Positions 35,764 through 45,242 of a DNA stretch of 64,000 bases are shown piece by piece; the first letter of the stretch is position 1; every line of letters begins with the position of its first letter. A program made the position numbers and the translations under genes. The DNA is from Paracraurococcus sp042666655. GTDB lineage: Bacteria > Pseudomonadota > Alphaproteobacteria > Acetobacterales > Acetobacteraceae. Below the pieces are notes generated by a model. It was given only the letters and a program-made list of their open reading frames with translations, ran no database searches and was not told the origin of the DNA. The DNA lies in contig NZ_JBHTDE010000002.1 in the NCBI RefSeq assembly GCF_042666655.1, forward strand, positions 930,001 to 994,000, written 5' to 3'.

Positions 35764-37002
35764 ATGACAGGGACGACGAGCCGCAGAGGGATCCTGAAGG
35801 CCGCGGCGGCGCTGCCTGCCGCAGGTGGGCTGCCATGGCGCAGCGCCCGCGCGCAGGCGGCGAACACGGTGAAGATCGCGCTGCTCTGCGATTTCTCCGG
35901 CACCTATCGCGACGTGACGGGGCCGACCGAGCTTGCCTGCATCCGCCAGGCGGCGGCCGAGTTCTCCAACCGCGGCTTCAATGTCGATGTGCTCTACGGC
36001 GACAACCAGAACAAGCCGGATGTCGGCTCCAACCTGGCGCGGCAATGGATCGATCGCGAAGGCGTCGACGTCATCGTCGATGGCGGCGCGTCGTCGGTGG
36101 CGCTGGCGGTCAACGACGTGGTGCGGGAGAGGAACAAGGTCTTCCTCAACACCTCCTCGGCCACCTCGGACCTGACCGGGTCGAAGTGTTCGCCGAATAC
36201 GGTGCACTGGACCTACGACACCTGGATGCTGGCCAAGTCGACCGGCGGCGCGACGGTGCGGGCCGGTGGTGATTCCTGGTATTTCGTCACCGCCGACTAT
36301 GCCTTCGGCCACGCGCTGGAACGCGACACCGCGACCTTCGTGCGCAATGCCGGCGGCAAGGTCCTCGGCAGCGTGCGGACGCCCTTTCCGGGCACGACCG
36401 ATTTCTCCTCCTTCATCCTGCAGGCGCAGGCTTCGAAGGCGAAGGTGATCGGCTTGGCCAATGCCGGTTCCGACACGGTGAACTGCATCAAGCAGGCATC
36501 GGAGTTCGGCCTCTCGAAGCGCGGCATCAAGCTGGCCTCGCTGCTGATGTTCCTGCCGGACGTGCATGCGATCGGGCTGCAGACGGCGCAGGGGCTGATC
36601 TGCACCGAGACTTTCTATTGGGACATGAACGACCGCACCCGCGCTTTCACCCAGAAGATGCGGCCGAACGTCAGCGTCCCGCTCTGCATGAACCATGCCG
36701 GCGGGTATGCCGCGGTGCTGCACTACCTGAAGACCGTGGCCGACATGGGCGTGGCCCAGGCCCGGGCGAGCGGTGTCGAGGCGGTCAACCGCATGAAGGC
36801 GATGCCCTGCGACGACGACTGCTTCGGCGCCGGCCAGATCCGTCAGGACGGCCGCAAGCTGCACCCGTCCTATCTCTTCGAGGTGAAGAAGCCCGAGGAG
36901 AGCCGCGGCGAGTGGGACTACTATAAGCTGCTGCAGACCACCGCGTCGGACGAGGCCTTCCGGCCGCTGGCGGATGGCGGCTGCAGCTTCGTCAAGACCT
37001 GA
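35764..37002 (+). CDS. ABC transporter substrate-binding protein, array copy 1
   Basis: A 412-residue Liv/amide-type binding protein, first of five tandem paralogues. The leader TTSRRGILKAAAALPAAGGL has a twin-arginine-like pattern and ends SARAQA. The mature part begins NTVKIALLCDFSGTYRDVTGP. Family blocks are DLTGSKCSPNTVHWTYDTWML, TADYAFGHALERD and the end DGGCSFVKT. Its hinge loop IVDGGASSVALAV is distinct from the other copies, so the ligand may differ. The ATG at 35764 follows GGAGAGAGGGAAG. It is followed by the second copy after 19 bp. Confidence 0.9.
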   Translation: MTGTTSRRGILKAAAALPAAGGLPWRSARAQAANTVKIALLCDFSGTYRDVTGPTELACIRQAAAEFSNRGFNVDVLYGDNQNKPDVGSNLARQWIDREGVDVIVDGGASSVALAVNDVVRERNKVFLNTSSATSDLTGSKCSPNTVHWTYDTWMLAKSTGGATVRAGGDSWYFVTADYAFGHALERDTATFVRNAGGKVLGSVRTPFPGTTDFSSFILQAQASKAKVIGLANAGSDTVNCIKQASEFGLSKRGIKLASLLMFLPDVHAIGLQTAQGLICTETFYWDMNDRTRAFTQKMRPNVSVPLCMNHAGGYAAVLHYLKTVADMGVAQARASGVEAVNRMKAMPCDDDCFGAGQIRQDGRKLHPSYLFEVKKPEESRGEWDYYKLLQTTASDEAFRPLADGGCSFVKT

Positions 37003-37021
37003 GCCAGGAGAGGGTCCGCCC

Positions 37022-38251
37022 ATGCAGCTTGATCGTCGCAGCCTGATCGCCACGGGGTCCGTGCTTGCGCTGGGCGGCCTCGCTTCACGGGCATCCCGTG
37101 CGCAGGCTGCCAACACGATCAAACTGGGCGTGCTGAACGATCAGTCGGGCGTCTACCGCGACATCTCGGGCCCGACCTCGGTCGCCTGCGTCCGCCAAGC
37201 GGTGCAGGATGCCGGCAGCCACGGCTTCAACGTGGAGGTGGTCTTCGCCGACCACCAGAACCGGCCGGATGTGGGATCCAACATCGCCCGCCAATGGATC
37301 GACCGCGACGGCGTGGATGTCATCATCGACGTGCCGAACAGCGCCGTGGCGCTGGCGGTCAACGGCGTGGTGCGGGAGAAGAACAAGGTCTACCTGAACA
37401 GCACCGCCGCGACCGCCGACCTGACCGGGGCGCAATGCAGTCCGAACACGGTGCATTGGACCTACGACACCTGGATGCTGGCGCGCAGCACCGGCGGCGC
37501 TATGGTGAAGGCGGGCGGCGACACCTGGTACTTCATCACCGCCGACTATGCCTTCGGCCATGCGCTGGAGCGCGACACGTCGAATTTCGTCAAGGCGCAG
37601 AACGGCCGCGTGATCGGCGCGGTGCGCCATCCGCTGGGCAATACCGATTTCTCCTCCTTCCTGGTGCAGGCGCAATCCTCCCGCGCCAAGGTGGTCGGCC
37701 TGGCCAATGCCGGCGCGGATACCATCAACGCGGTCAAGCAGGCGGCCGAATTCGGCCTGACCCGGCGCAGCACCAAGCTGGCCGTGCTGCTGATGTTCAT
37801 CAACGACGTCCACGGGCTCGGCTTGCAGGCGGCGCAGGGGCTGGTCTGCACCGAGACCTTCTACTGGGACCTCAACGACCGAACCCGCGCCTTCACCGCC
37901 AAGGTGAAGCCGCAGCTCGCGGGCAACATGCCGGCCATGTCGCATGCCGGCTGTTATGCCTCGGTCCTGCACTACCTGAAGGCGGCGGCCGACATGGGCG
38001 TGGCACAGGCCAAGGCGGACGGTGCCGCGGCGGTGGCCCGGATGAAGGCGATGCCGACGGATGACGACTGCTTCGGCGCGGGTACCATCCGCGCCGACGG
38101 ACGCAAGATCCACCCATCCTACCTGTTCGAGGTGAAGGCCCCGAACGAGAGTAAGGGGCCTTGGGACTACTACAAGCTGCTGCAGACCACGCCTGCCGAG
38201 GAAGCCTTCCGGCCACTTGCCGAGGGTGGCTGCCCGCTGGTCCGCAGCTGA
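37022..38251 (+). CDS. ABC transporter substrate-binding protein, array copy 2
   Basis: A 409-residue binding protein. The leader LDRRSLIATGSVLALGG ends SRAQA; the mature start is NTIKLGVLNDQSGVYRDISGP. The loop IIDVPNSAVALAV and the ending GGCPLVRS differ from copy 1. Conserved blocks with the array are DLTGAQCSPNTVHWTYDTWML and TADYAFGHALERDTSNFVKA. GGAGAGGG lies before the ATG. The 54-bp gap after this gene is longer than the 19 bp before it, and could hold an RNA-processing or expression-tuning site, though I see none clearly. Confidence 0.9.
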   Translation: MQLDRRSLIATGSVLALGGLASRASRAQAANTIKLGVLNDQSGVYRDISGPTSVACVRQAVQDAGSHGFNVEVVFADHQNRPDVGSNIARQWIDRDGVDVIIDVPNSAVALAVNGVVREKNKVYLNSTAATADLTGAQCSPNTVHWTYDTWMLARSTGGAMVKAGGDTWYFITADYAFGHALERDTSNFVKAQNGRVIGAVRHPLGNTDFSSFLVQAQSSRAKVVGLANAGADTINAVKQAAEFGLTRRSTKLAVLLMFINDVHGLGLQAAQGLVCTETFYWDLNDRTRAFTAKVKPQLAGNMPAMSHAGCYASVLHYLKAAADMGVAQAKADGAAAVARMKAMPTDDDCFGAGTIRADGRKIHPSYLFEVKAPNESKGPWDYYKLLQTTPAEEAFRPLAEGGCPLVRS

Positions 38252-38305
38252 GTTCACCGAAGACCGGGCCTGGATGCCTGGAGACGTACAGCAGGGCGAA
38301 ATTCG

Positions 38306-39535
38306 ATGCAGCTTTCACGCAGACATCTGTTGGCCACTGGGGCTGCCGCCGGCGCGGTCACCGCCCTGCCGCGGCTTTCCCGCGCCCAGGCGGCGAATAC
38401 CATCCGCATCGGCGTGATGAACGACATGTCCGGCACCTACAAGGACAATACCGGGCCCGGCTCGGTCGCCTGCGCGCAGCAGGCGATCGCCGAATTCGGC
38501 AGCAAGGGCTTCAATGTCGAGCTGATCTTCGCCGACCACCAGAACAAGCCCGATGTCGGCGTCAACCTGGCGCGGCAGTGGTACGACCAGGGCGTCGACA
38601 TGATCCTCGACGTGCCGACCTCATCGGTCGGCCTCGCGGTGCAGAATGTCTCGCGCGAGAAGAACAAGCTGGCGCTCAATGTCGGCTCGGCGACCTCCGA
38701 CCTGACCGGCACGCAGTGCTCACCGGCCGGCCTGCACTGGGCCTACGACACCTACATGCTGGCGAAGTCGACCGGCGGCGCCACCGTGAAGGCAGGCGGC
38801 GACACTTGGTACTTCATCACCGCCGACTATGCTTTCGGCCATGCGCTGGAACGCGACACCTCGAACTTCGTCAAGGCGGCCGGCGGCAAGGTGCTCGGCG
38901 CGGTGCGCACGCCCTTCCCGGCGACCTCGGACTTCTCCGCCTTCCTGTTGCAAGCGACGGCGGCCAAGCCGAAGGTCATCGGCTTCGCCAACGCTGGGTC
39001 GGACACCATCAACTGCGTCAAGCAGGCCGCCGAGTTCGGCGTCACCAAGCGCGGCATCAAGCTCGCCGCGCTGCTGATGTTCATCACCGACGTGCATTCC
39101 ATCGGCCTCCAGACCGGGCAGGGGCTGGTCTGCTCCGAGACCTTCTACTGGGACCTGAACGACCGCACCCGCGCCTTCACCAAGCGGGTGCTGCCGAAGA
39201 TGCCCAACCTCTATCCCAACATGATCCATGCCGGCTGCTATTCGGCGACGCTGCACTACCTGAAGACGGTGGCCGAGATGGGCGTCGCCGCCGCCAAGGG
39301 CTCGGGCACCGAGGTGGTCAACCGCATGAAGGCGATGCCGACCGACGACGATGCCTTCGGCCCCGGCAGCATCCGCATTGACGGCCGCAAGATCGCGCCA
39401 TCCTACCTCTTCGAGGTGAAGAAGCCCGAGGAAAGCAAGGGTCCCTGGGACTACTACAAGCCGCTGCAGGACACCCCGGCCGCCGAGGCCTGGCGTCCGC
39501 TGGCGGAGGGCAACTGCCCGCTGGTCCGTAGCTAG
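38306..39535 (+). CDS. ABC transporter substrate-binding protein, array copy 3
   Basis: A 409-residue binding protein. The leader LSRRHLLATGAAAGAV ends SRAQA, then NTIRIGVMNDMSGTYKDNTGP. Here the ligand-side loop is KDNTGP rather than RDISGP, and the hinge is ILDVPTSSVGLAV. It carries SPAGLHWAYDTYML where other copies have SPNTVHW. The ending is EGNCPLVRS. Signal, size and conserved blocks otherwise follow the array pattern. AGGGCG precedes the ATG. These substitutions sit near the ligand cleft in this fold, which supports different ligand preference. Confidence 0.9.
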   Translation: MQLSRRHLLATGAAAGAVTALPRLSRAQAANTIRIGVMNDMSGTYKDNTGPGSVACAQQAIAEFGSKGFNVELIFADHQNKPDVGVNLARQWYDQGVDMILDVPTSSVGLAVQNVSREKNKLALNVGSATSDLTGTQCSPAGLHWAYDTYMLAKSTGGATVKAGGDTWYFITADYAFGHALERDTSNFVKAAGGKVLGAVRTPFPATSDFSAFLLQATAAKPKVIGFANAGSDTINCVKQAAEFGVTKRGIKLAALLMFITDVHSIGLQTGQGLVCSETFYWDLNDRTRAFTKRVLPKMPNLYPNMIHAGCYSATLHYLKTVAEMGVAAAKGSGTEVVNRMKAMPTDDDAFGPGSIRIDGRKIAPSYLFEVKKPEESKGPWDYYKPLQDTPAAEAWRPLAEGNCPLVRS

Positions 39536-39593
39536 ACATCCAGCGCCGCGGGGAAGGCCTCCGCGGCGTCGCTGTCCCACAGGAGAAGTTTGT

Positions 39594-40823
39594 ATGTCGT
39601 TGTCGCGTCGTAGCCTGCTCGCCGCCTCCGTTGGCGCCACCATGATGCCTGCCCTGCCGCGCCTCGCCGGAGCGCAGGCGGCGAACACCATCCGCATCGG
39701 CGTGCTGAACGACCAGTCGGGCACCTATCGCGACATCTCCGGCCCCTATGGCGTCGAATGCACCCGCCAGGCCGTGGCCGAGTTCGGCAACAAGGGCTTC
39801 AACGTCGAGGTCACCTTCGCCGACCACCAGAACAAGCCCGATGTCGGCGTGAACATCGCCCGCCAGTGGTATGATCAGGGCGTCGACATGATCCTCGACG
39901 TGCCGACCAGTTCGGTCGGCCTCGCGGTCAACAACGTCGCGCGCGAGAAGAACAAGGCCTACATCAACACCGGCTCGGCGACCTCCGACCTGACCGGCGC
40001 GCAGTGCAGCCCGAACACGGTGCACTGGATGTACGACACCTACATGCTGGCCAAGTCGACCGGCGGCGCCATGGTGAAGGCCGGGGGTGATTCCTGGTTC
40101 TTCATCACCGCCGACTATGCCTTCGGCCATGCGCTGGAACGCGACACCGGCACCTTCGTGAAGGCGGCGGGCGGCAAGGTCAACGGCGCGGTGCGCTATC
40201 CCTTCCCGGCGACGTCGGACTTCAGCAGCTTCCTGTTGCAGGCGAAATCTTCGCGCGCCAAGGTCATCGGCCTGGCCAATGCCGGCGCCGACACCATCAA
40301 CAGCATCAAGCAGGCCGCCGAATTCGGCATCATGAAGGGCGGCACCAAGCTGGCCGCGCTGCTGATGTTCCTGCCGGACGTGCATGCGCTCGGCCTGCAG
40401 ACCGCGCAGGGCCTGGTGCTGACCGAGAGCTTCTACTGGGACCTGAACGACCGCACCCGCGCGGTGACCGAGCGCCTGAAGCCGCGGCTGAAGGACATCA
40501 AGCCGAACATGGCCTCGATCGCCAACTACTCGGCGGCGCTGCACTACCTGAAGGCGGTCGCCGACATGGGCGTCGCGGCCTCCAAGGTCTCCGGCCTCGA
40601 TGTCGTCAACCGTATGAAGGCGATGCCGACCGACGACGACGCCTTCGGCCCGGGCCGCATCCGCGAGGACGGCCGCAAGCTCTGCCCATCCTACCTGTTC
40701 GAGGTGAAGACCCCGGCCGAGAGCAAGGCACCGTGGGACTACTACAAGCTGCTGCAGACCACGCCTGCCGAGGACGCCTTCCGGCCGATGAGCGAGGGTG
40801 GCTGCAGCTTCGTGAAGGCATAA
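39594..40823 (+). CDS. ABC transporter substrate-binding protein, array copy 4
   Basis: A 409-residue binding protein. The leader LSRRSLLAASVGATMM ends AGAQA, then NTIRIGVLNDQSGTYRDISGPYGVE. The hinge ILDVPTSSVGLAV is identical to copy 3, while the ligand loop is nearly that of copy 2, as if pieces had been exchanged. The block DLTGAQCSPNTVHWMYDTYML is standard. The ending is GGCSFVKA. A strong AGGAGAAG site precedes the ATG, perhaps making this the best translated copy. The gap before it is 58 bp, the one after 21 bp. Confidence 0.9.
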   Translation: MSLSRRSLLAASVGATMMPALPRLAGAQAANTIRIGVLNDQSGTYRDISGPYGVECTRQAVAEFGNKGFNVEVTFADHQNKPDVGVNIARQWYDQGVDMILDVPTSSVGLAVNNVAREKNKAYINTGSATSDLTGAQCSPNTVHWMYDTYMLAKSTGGAMVKAGGDSWFFITADYAFGHALERDTGTFVKAAGGKVNGAVRYPFPATSDFSSFLLQAKSSRAKVIGLANAGADTINSIKQAAEFGIMKGGTKLAALLMFLPDVHALGLQTAQGLVLTESFYWDLNDRTRAVTERLKPRLKDIKPNMASIANYSAALHYLKAVADMGVAASKVSGLDVVNRMKAMPTDDDAFGPGRIREDGRKLCPSYLFEVKTPAESKAPWDYYKLLQTTPAEDAFRPMSEGGCSFVKA

Positions 40824-40844
40824 CAACAAAGGGGAGGAAGGGAC

Positions 40845-42065
40845 ATGTCGTTGAACAGGCGCGAAGTGCTTGCCGCGGGGGCTGCCACGGTGCTCGGTGG
40901 GCTGCCCCGGGCGCGCGCCCAGGGCGGCCAGGTGGTCCGCCTCGGCGTCCTCACCGACATGTCCGGCCCCTATCGCGACACCACCGGTCCGGGCAGCGTC
41001 GCCCTGACCCAGCAGGCGGTGCAGGATTTCGGCAGCCGCGGCTTCCAGGTGGAGGTGCTGCAGGCCGACCACCAGAACAAGCCGGATGTCGGGGCCAACA
41101 TCGCCCGGCAATGGTTCGACCAGGGCGTCGATGCCGTGGTCGACCTGCCGACCTCATCCGTCGCGCTGGCGGTCAACCAGATCGCGCGGGAGAAGAACAA
41201 GGTCCATCTGAACTCGGGCGCCGCGACCTCGGACCTGACCGGCGCGCAGTGCAGCCCGAACACCGTGCACTGGACCTATGACACCTACATGCTGGCGAAG
41301 TCCACTGGCGCCGCCATCGTCAAGACCGGGGGTGATTCCTGGTTCTTCATCACCGCCGACTACGCCTTCGGCCATGCGCTGGAACGCGACACCTCCAACT
41401 TCGTCAGGGCGCAGGGCGGCCGGGTGCTGGGCAACGTGCGCTATCCCTTCCCGGCGACCACGGACTTCTCCGCCTTCCTGCTGCAGGCGCAGGCGTCGAA
41501 GGCCAAGGTGCTCGGCTTCGCCAACGCCTCGACCGACACGGTCAACTGCATCAAGGGCGCCCGCGAATTCGGGCTGCAGCGCTCGATGAAATTCGCCGCG
41601 CTGCTGATGGGCATCGTCGACGTCAAGTCGCTCGGGCTCGAGGCCGGGCAGGGGCTGAACCTGACCGAGGCCTTCTACTGGGACCTCAATGACCGCACCC
41701 GGGCGCTGACCGAGCGCGTGCGGGCGAAGAACGAGGGCCGCCCGCCGGCCATGGTGCCGGCAGGCTGCTACGGCGCGGTGCTGCACTACCTGAAGGCTGT
41801 CGCCGACATGGGCGTGCCGGCGGCCAAGGCGAGCGGCGTCGAGGCGGTGAACCGGATGAAGGCGATGCCGGCCGACGACGATGCCTTCGGTGCCAGTACG
41901 ATCCGGCCCGACGGCCGCTGCATCCACCCGGCCTACCTGTTCGAGGTCAAGGCGCCGGGCGAATCCCGCAATCCCTGGGACCTGTACAAGCTGGCCGCCA
42001 CCACCCCGGGCGAGGAGGCCTTCCGGCCGCTCGCCGAGGGTGGCTGCCCGCTCGTCCGCAGCTGA
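40845..42065 (+). CDS. ABC transporter substrate-binding protein, array copy 5
   Basis: A 406-residue binding protein, last of the array and the most diverged. The leader LNRREVLAAGAATVL is short and ends ARAQG. The mature start is VVRLGVLTDMSGPYRDTTGP. The hinge is VVDLPTSSVALAV, and the C-terminal lobe has LMGIVDVKSLGLEAGQGLNLTEAFYWD, unlike the MFxxDVHxxGLQ of the others. It ends GGCPLVRS. GGGGAGGAAGG precedes the ATG. The LivH permease starts 30 bp after its stop, so this copy is the classical partner by position. Confidence 0.9.
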   Translation: MSLNRREVLAAGAATVLGGLPRARAQGGQVVRLGVLTDMSGPYRDTTGPGSVALTQQAVQDFGSRGFQVEVLQADHQNKPDVGANIARQWFDQGVDAVVDLPTSSVALAVNQIAREKNKVHLNSGAATSDLTGAQCSPNTVHWTYDTYMLAKSTGAAIVKTGGDSWFFITADYAFGHALERDTSNFVRAQGGRVLGNVRYPFPATTDFSAFLLQAQASKAKVLGFANASTDTVNCIKGAREFGLQRSMKFAALLMGIVDVKSLGLEAGQGLNLTEAFYWDLNDRTRALTERVRAKNEGRPPAMVPAGCYGAVLHYLKAVADMGVPAAKASGVEAVNRMKAMPADDDAFGASTIRPDGRCIHPAYLFEVKAPGESRNPWDLYKLAATTPGEEAFRPLAEGGCPLVRS

Positions 42066-42095
42066 CCCAATAAACCAAGGACCGAGACCACCCGC

Positions 42096-42980
42096 ATGGA
42101 CGACATCTTCGGCATCCCCGCGCCGCTGCTCTTCGGGCAGCTGTTGCTCGGCCTGATCAACGGCGCCTTCTATGCGATGCTCTCGCTTGGCCTGGCGGTG
42201 ATCTTCGGCCTGCTCAACATCGTCAACATGGCCCATGGCGCGCAGTTCATGATGGGCGCCTTCTGCGCCTGGATGCTGCTCGCCTGGGCCGGCATCGGCT
42301 ACTGGTGGGCGCTGATCCTGTCGCCGATCATCATCGGCTTCACCGGGATCGTGCTGGAAAAGCTGTTCATCAGTAAGCTCTACAAGCTCGACCACCTCTA
42401 CGGGCTGCTGCTGACCTTCGGCCTCGCCTTGATCATCGAGGGCGTGTTCCGCAACGAGTTCGGCTCCTCGGGCCTGCCCTACCGCATCCCGCCGGAGCTC
42501 TCGGGCGCCTGGGACCTCGGCTTCATGTTCATGCCGATCTACCGCGGCTGGGTGGTGGTCGCGGCGCTGATCCTCTGCCTGGCCACCTGGCTGATCATCG
42601 AGCGGACCCGGCTTGGCGCCTATCTCCGCGCCGCAACGGAAAACGCCGCACTGGTCCAGGCCTTCGGCGTCAACGTGCCGCGCATGGTGACGCTGACCTA
42701 CGGCTTCGGCGTGGCGCTGGCCGCGATCGGCGGCGTGCTGGCGGCGCCGATCTACTCGGTGAACCCGCAGATGGGCTCCAACCTCATCATCGTGGTCTTC
42801 GCCGTCGTCGTCATCGGCGGCATGGGTTCGATCCTGGGCTCGATCCTCACCGGCTTCGCGCTCGGCATCGTCGAAGGCCTGACCAAGGTCTTCTGGCCGG
42901 AAGCCTCCGCCACCGTTATCTTCGTCATCATGGCGATCGTGCTGGTCGCACGTCCCGCCGGCCTCTTCGGGAGGGCCTGA
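42096..42980 (+). CDS. livH: Branched-chain-type ABC permease, LivH
   Basis: A 294-residue inner-membrane permease with about eight helices. Hallmarks are GLAVIFGLLNIVNMAHGAQFMMGAF near the N-terminus and AVVVIGGMGSILGSILTGFALGIVEG towards the C-terminus, which includes the EAA-like loop. It forms the membrane channel with LivM. One channel presumably serves five receptors encoded just upstream. The next gene starts 2 bp after its stop. Confidence 0.92.
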   Translation: MDDIFGIPAPLLFGQLLLGLINGAFYAMLSLGLAVIFGLLNIVNMAHGAQFMMGAFCAWMLLAWAGIGYWWALILSPIIIGFTGIVLEKLFISKLYKLDHLYGLLLTFGLALIIEGVFRNEFGSSGLPYRIPPELSGAWDLGFMFMPIYRGWVVVAALILCLATWLIIERTRLGAYLRAATENAALVQAFGVNVPRMVTLTYGFGVALAAIGGVLAAPIYSVNPQMGSNLIIVVFAVVVIGGMGSILGSILTGFALGIVEGLTKVFWPEASATVIFVIMAIVLVARPAGLFGRA

Positions 42981-42982
42981 GC

Positions 42983-43978
42983 ATGGCCGACACCACGTCC
43001 ATCACCGTCGGCGCGATCCCCGATGCCGCCAAGGAATCCGACGGCGTCTGGGGCTTTACCAGGGCGCAGCTTGTGGCGCTCGGGGTCCTGGTCACCTTCC
43101 TGGTGGTCTCGCCCTTCGTGCTCTACCCCGTCTTCCTGATGAAGCTGCTCTGCTTCGCGCTGTTCGCCTGCGCCTTCAACCTGCTGATCGGCTATGTCGG
43201 GCTGCTCAGCTTCGGCCATGCCGCCTATTTCGGCATGGGCGGGTATCTCGCCGGCCATGCCGCCAAGGCCTGGGGGCTGACGCCGGAAGTCTCGATCATC
43301 ATCGGCGGCGTCACCGCCGGGCTGCTCGGCGTCGTCGCTGGCTGGATCGCCATCCGCCGCCAGGGCATCTACTTCGCCATGATCACCCTGGCGCTGGCCC
43401 AGATGGTCTACTTCTTCTGCGTCCAGGCGCCCTTCACCGGCGGCGAGGACGGCATCCAGGCCATCCCGCGCGGCAGCTTCCTCGGCATCTTCCCGCTCGA
43501 CCGCGACATGTCGATGTACTGGCTGGTCGCCGGCGTCTTCCTGGGCGGCTTCCTGCTGATCCACCGCATCATCCATTCGCCGTATGGCCAGGTGCTGAAG
43601 TCGATCCGCGAGAACGAGCCGCGCGCGACCTCGCTCGGCTACCGGACGGACGACTACAAGCTGATGGCCTTCATCCTGTCGGCGACGCTGGCAGGGGTCG
43701 CGGGTGCCACCAAGTCTATCGTCTTCGGCATCGCCACGCTGACCGACGTGCACTGGTCGATGTCGGGCGAGGTCGTGCTGATGACCCTGGTCGGCGGGCT
43801 CGGCACCGTCTTCGGCCCGGTGGTCGGCGCGGCGGTGATCGTGACCATGCAGAACTACCTGGCGGAGATGGGCGCCTGGGTCACCGTCATCCAGGGCGTG
43901 ATCTTCGTGCTCTGCGTGCTGGCCTTCCGCCGCGGTCTCGTTGGCGAGCTTGGGGCGCTGCTCAAGGTCAAGCTGTAG
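42983..43978 (+). CDS. livM: Branched-chain-type ABC permease, LivM
   Basis: A 331-residue permease. A polar N-terminus of about 30 residues precedes the first helix. The LivM hallmark NLLIGYVGLLSFGHAAYFGMGGYLAGHAAK is followed by IRRQGIYFAMITLALAQM and the ATP-ase contact loop SLGYRTDDYKLMAFILSATLAGVAGATKS. It is the last gene of the operon and is closed by a good hairpin at 43989. Confidence 0.92.
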   Translation: MADTTSITVGAIPDAAKESDGVWGFTRAQLVALGVLVTFLVVSPFVLYPVFLMKLLCFALFACAFNLLIGYVGLLSFGHAAYFGMGGYLAGHAAKAWGLTPEVSIIIGGVTAGLLGVVAGWIAIRRQGIYFAMITLALAQMVYFFCVQAPFTGGEDGIQAIPRGSFLGIFPLDRDMSMYWLVAGVFLGGFLLIHRIIHSPYGQVLKSIRENEPRATSLGYRTDDYKLMAFILSATLAGVAGATKSIVFGIATLTDVHWSMSGEVVLMTLVGGLGTVFGPVVGAAVIVTMQNYLAEMGAWVTVIQGVIFVLCVLAFRRGLVGELGALLKVKL

Positions 43979-43988
43979 CATCAACCAC

Positions 43989-44013
43989 CCAGGGAGGGCT
44001 TTGCCCTCCCTGG
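43989..44013 (+). terminator. Hairpin terminating the Liv/array operon
   Basis: A perfect 11-bp stem, CCAGGGAGGGC at 43989-43999 and GCCCTCCCTGG at 44003-44013, with a TTT loop, 11 bp after the livM stop. It lies between convergent genes and could act in both directions. Confidence 0.78.
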
Positions 44014-44054
44014 ACCCACCCACCGAAGGCCGAAGGGCCTTGGGAGCCCTCTGG

Positions 44055-45182
44055 TCAGCCCAGCCAGCTCAGGAGCAGGTCGATGACCTGCTCTGGCTGC
44101 TCCTGCTGCACCCAGTGGCCGGCGCCTTCGACCAGGTGCACCCCTTCCATCTTCGTGCAGGCCAGCTCGCGCATGCGGCGCAGCGCGCCCGGCGTCTGCT
44201 CCACGCCCCAGTCGCTGCCGCCGGCGATGAAGATCGACGGTACGTCGATGGTGCGGCCGGCGAAGACCTGCGCCTCGGACTCGAACAGTCCCGTGGTGCG
44301 GCAGCGATACCATTGCAGCCCGCCCTGAAAGCCGGTGCGGCCATACTCCTCGGCATAGACGGCAAGGTCGCTCTCCGGGAGCCATTGGCAGGCGGCGATC
44401 GCGGCCGCATCCGGCAGTTCCGGCGCCACCGTCTCCGCCATCCCGCGGCCCAGGTCCATGACGTAGTAGGTCGGCAGCTTCGCCAGGGCTTCCGCAGTCC
44501 AGCCGGCGAGCGGGAAGGGCCTGTTGCCGGGCCAGTCGGCGCTCTTCATGTGGTAGTAGGCGCGCAGGAAAGCGTGCACGCCCTGCGGGCAGCGCCACAT
44601 CTCCGCGTTGGCGCCGCGCTCCGAATAGTACCACTGGTAGTGCCTGCGCGGCCGCGCCAGGGCCGCCAGGGCGGCATGCACGTCCGGCGCGGGCAGCCGG
44701 GCCGGGTCCTCCTCGGGTAGCGCGGGCGGCCCGGCGAAGGGGGCGCTCATCAGCGCCACGCGGCGGAACACGTCCGGGCGCACCAGCGCGCACCAGGCCG
44801 CGACGGGCGAGCCGAAATCATGCCCGATCACCGCCTCCACATGGCCGAGCCCGAGCGAGGCGACCAGCCCGAGCTGGTCGCGTATCAGGTTGAGCATGCG
44901 GAAGGGCGCCAGGTCGGCGTCGTAGTCGGCATCCCAGCCGGTGGTCCGGCCATAGCCGCGCTGGTCCGGCGCCACCACGTGGTAGCCGGCCTCGGCCAGG
45001 GCCGGCATCACCTTGCGCCAGGACCATGCCAGCTCCGGGAAGCCATGCAGCAGCAGCAGGCAGGGATCGCCCGGATCGCCGGCTTCCAGCACGTGCATCG
45101 TCAATCCGTTGATGCCGGGGATCATCCGGGCGCGGATGCCGTCCGGCAGCAGGCCTTCATCGAGCGGCGGCAGTTCGGGCAT
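44055..45182 (-). CDS. Alpha/beta hydrolase, epoxide-hydrolase-like
   Basis: A 375-residue alpha/beta hydrolase. The oxyanion motif HGFPE is at residues 46-50, the nucleophile is Asp122 in GHDFGSPVAAW (Asp, not Ser), and the final residues are an acid in GGSDWGVEQ and His356 in GAGHWVQQEQP. This Asp-His-acid set with HGFPE is that of epoxide hydrolases and haloalkane dehalogenase relatives; the tyrosine-rich cap (HYQWYY, LRAYYH) supports epoxide hydrolase. No signal peptide. It converges on the Liv operon terminator. Substrate unknown. Confidence 0.83.
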   Translation of the reverse strand: MPELPPLDEGLLPDGIRARMIPGINGLTMHVLEAGDPGDPCLLLLHGFPELAWSWRKVMPALAEAGYHVVAPDQRGYGRTTGWDADYDADLAPFRMLNLIRDQLGLVASLGLGHVEAVIGHDFGSPVAAWCALVRPDVFRRVALMSAPFAGPPALPEEDPARLPAPDVHAALAALARPRRHYQWYYSERGANAEMWRCPQGVHAFLRAYYHMKSADWPGNRPFPLAGWTAEALAKLPTYYVMDLGRGMAETVAPELPDAAAIAACQWLPESDLAVYAEEYGRTGFQGGLQWYRCRTTGLFESEAQVFAGRTIDVPSIFIAGGSDWGVEQTPGALRRMRELACTKMEGVHLVEGAGHWVQQEQPEQVIDLLLSWLG

Positions 45183-45242
45183 CGTTCCCTCCGGTTGCTG
45201 TTCCGTGGCGGAGCCTAGCAGCCGGGCGCTCGCCGCGCGCCG

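Noticed and set aside
35764..42065. Tandem receptor array as an assembly artefact
   Set aside because: The five genes differ clearly in leaders, loops and spacing (19, 54, 58 and 21 bp), so they are not identical copies from mis-assembly.
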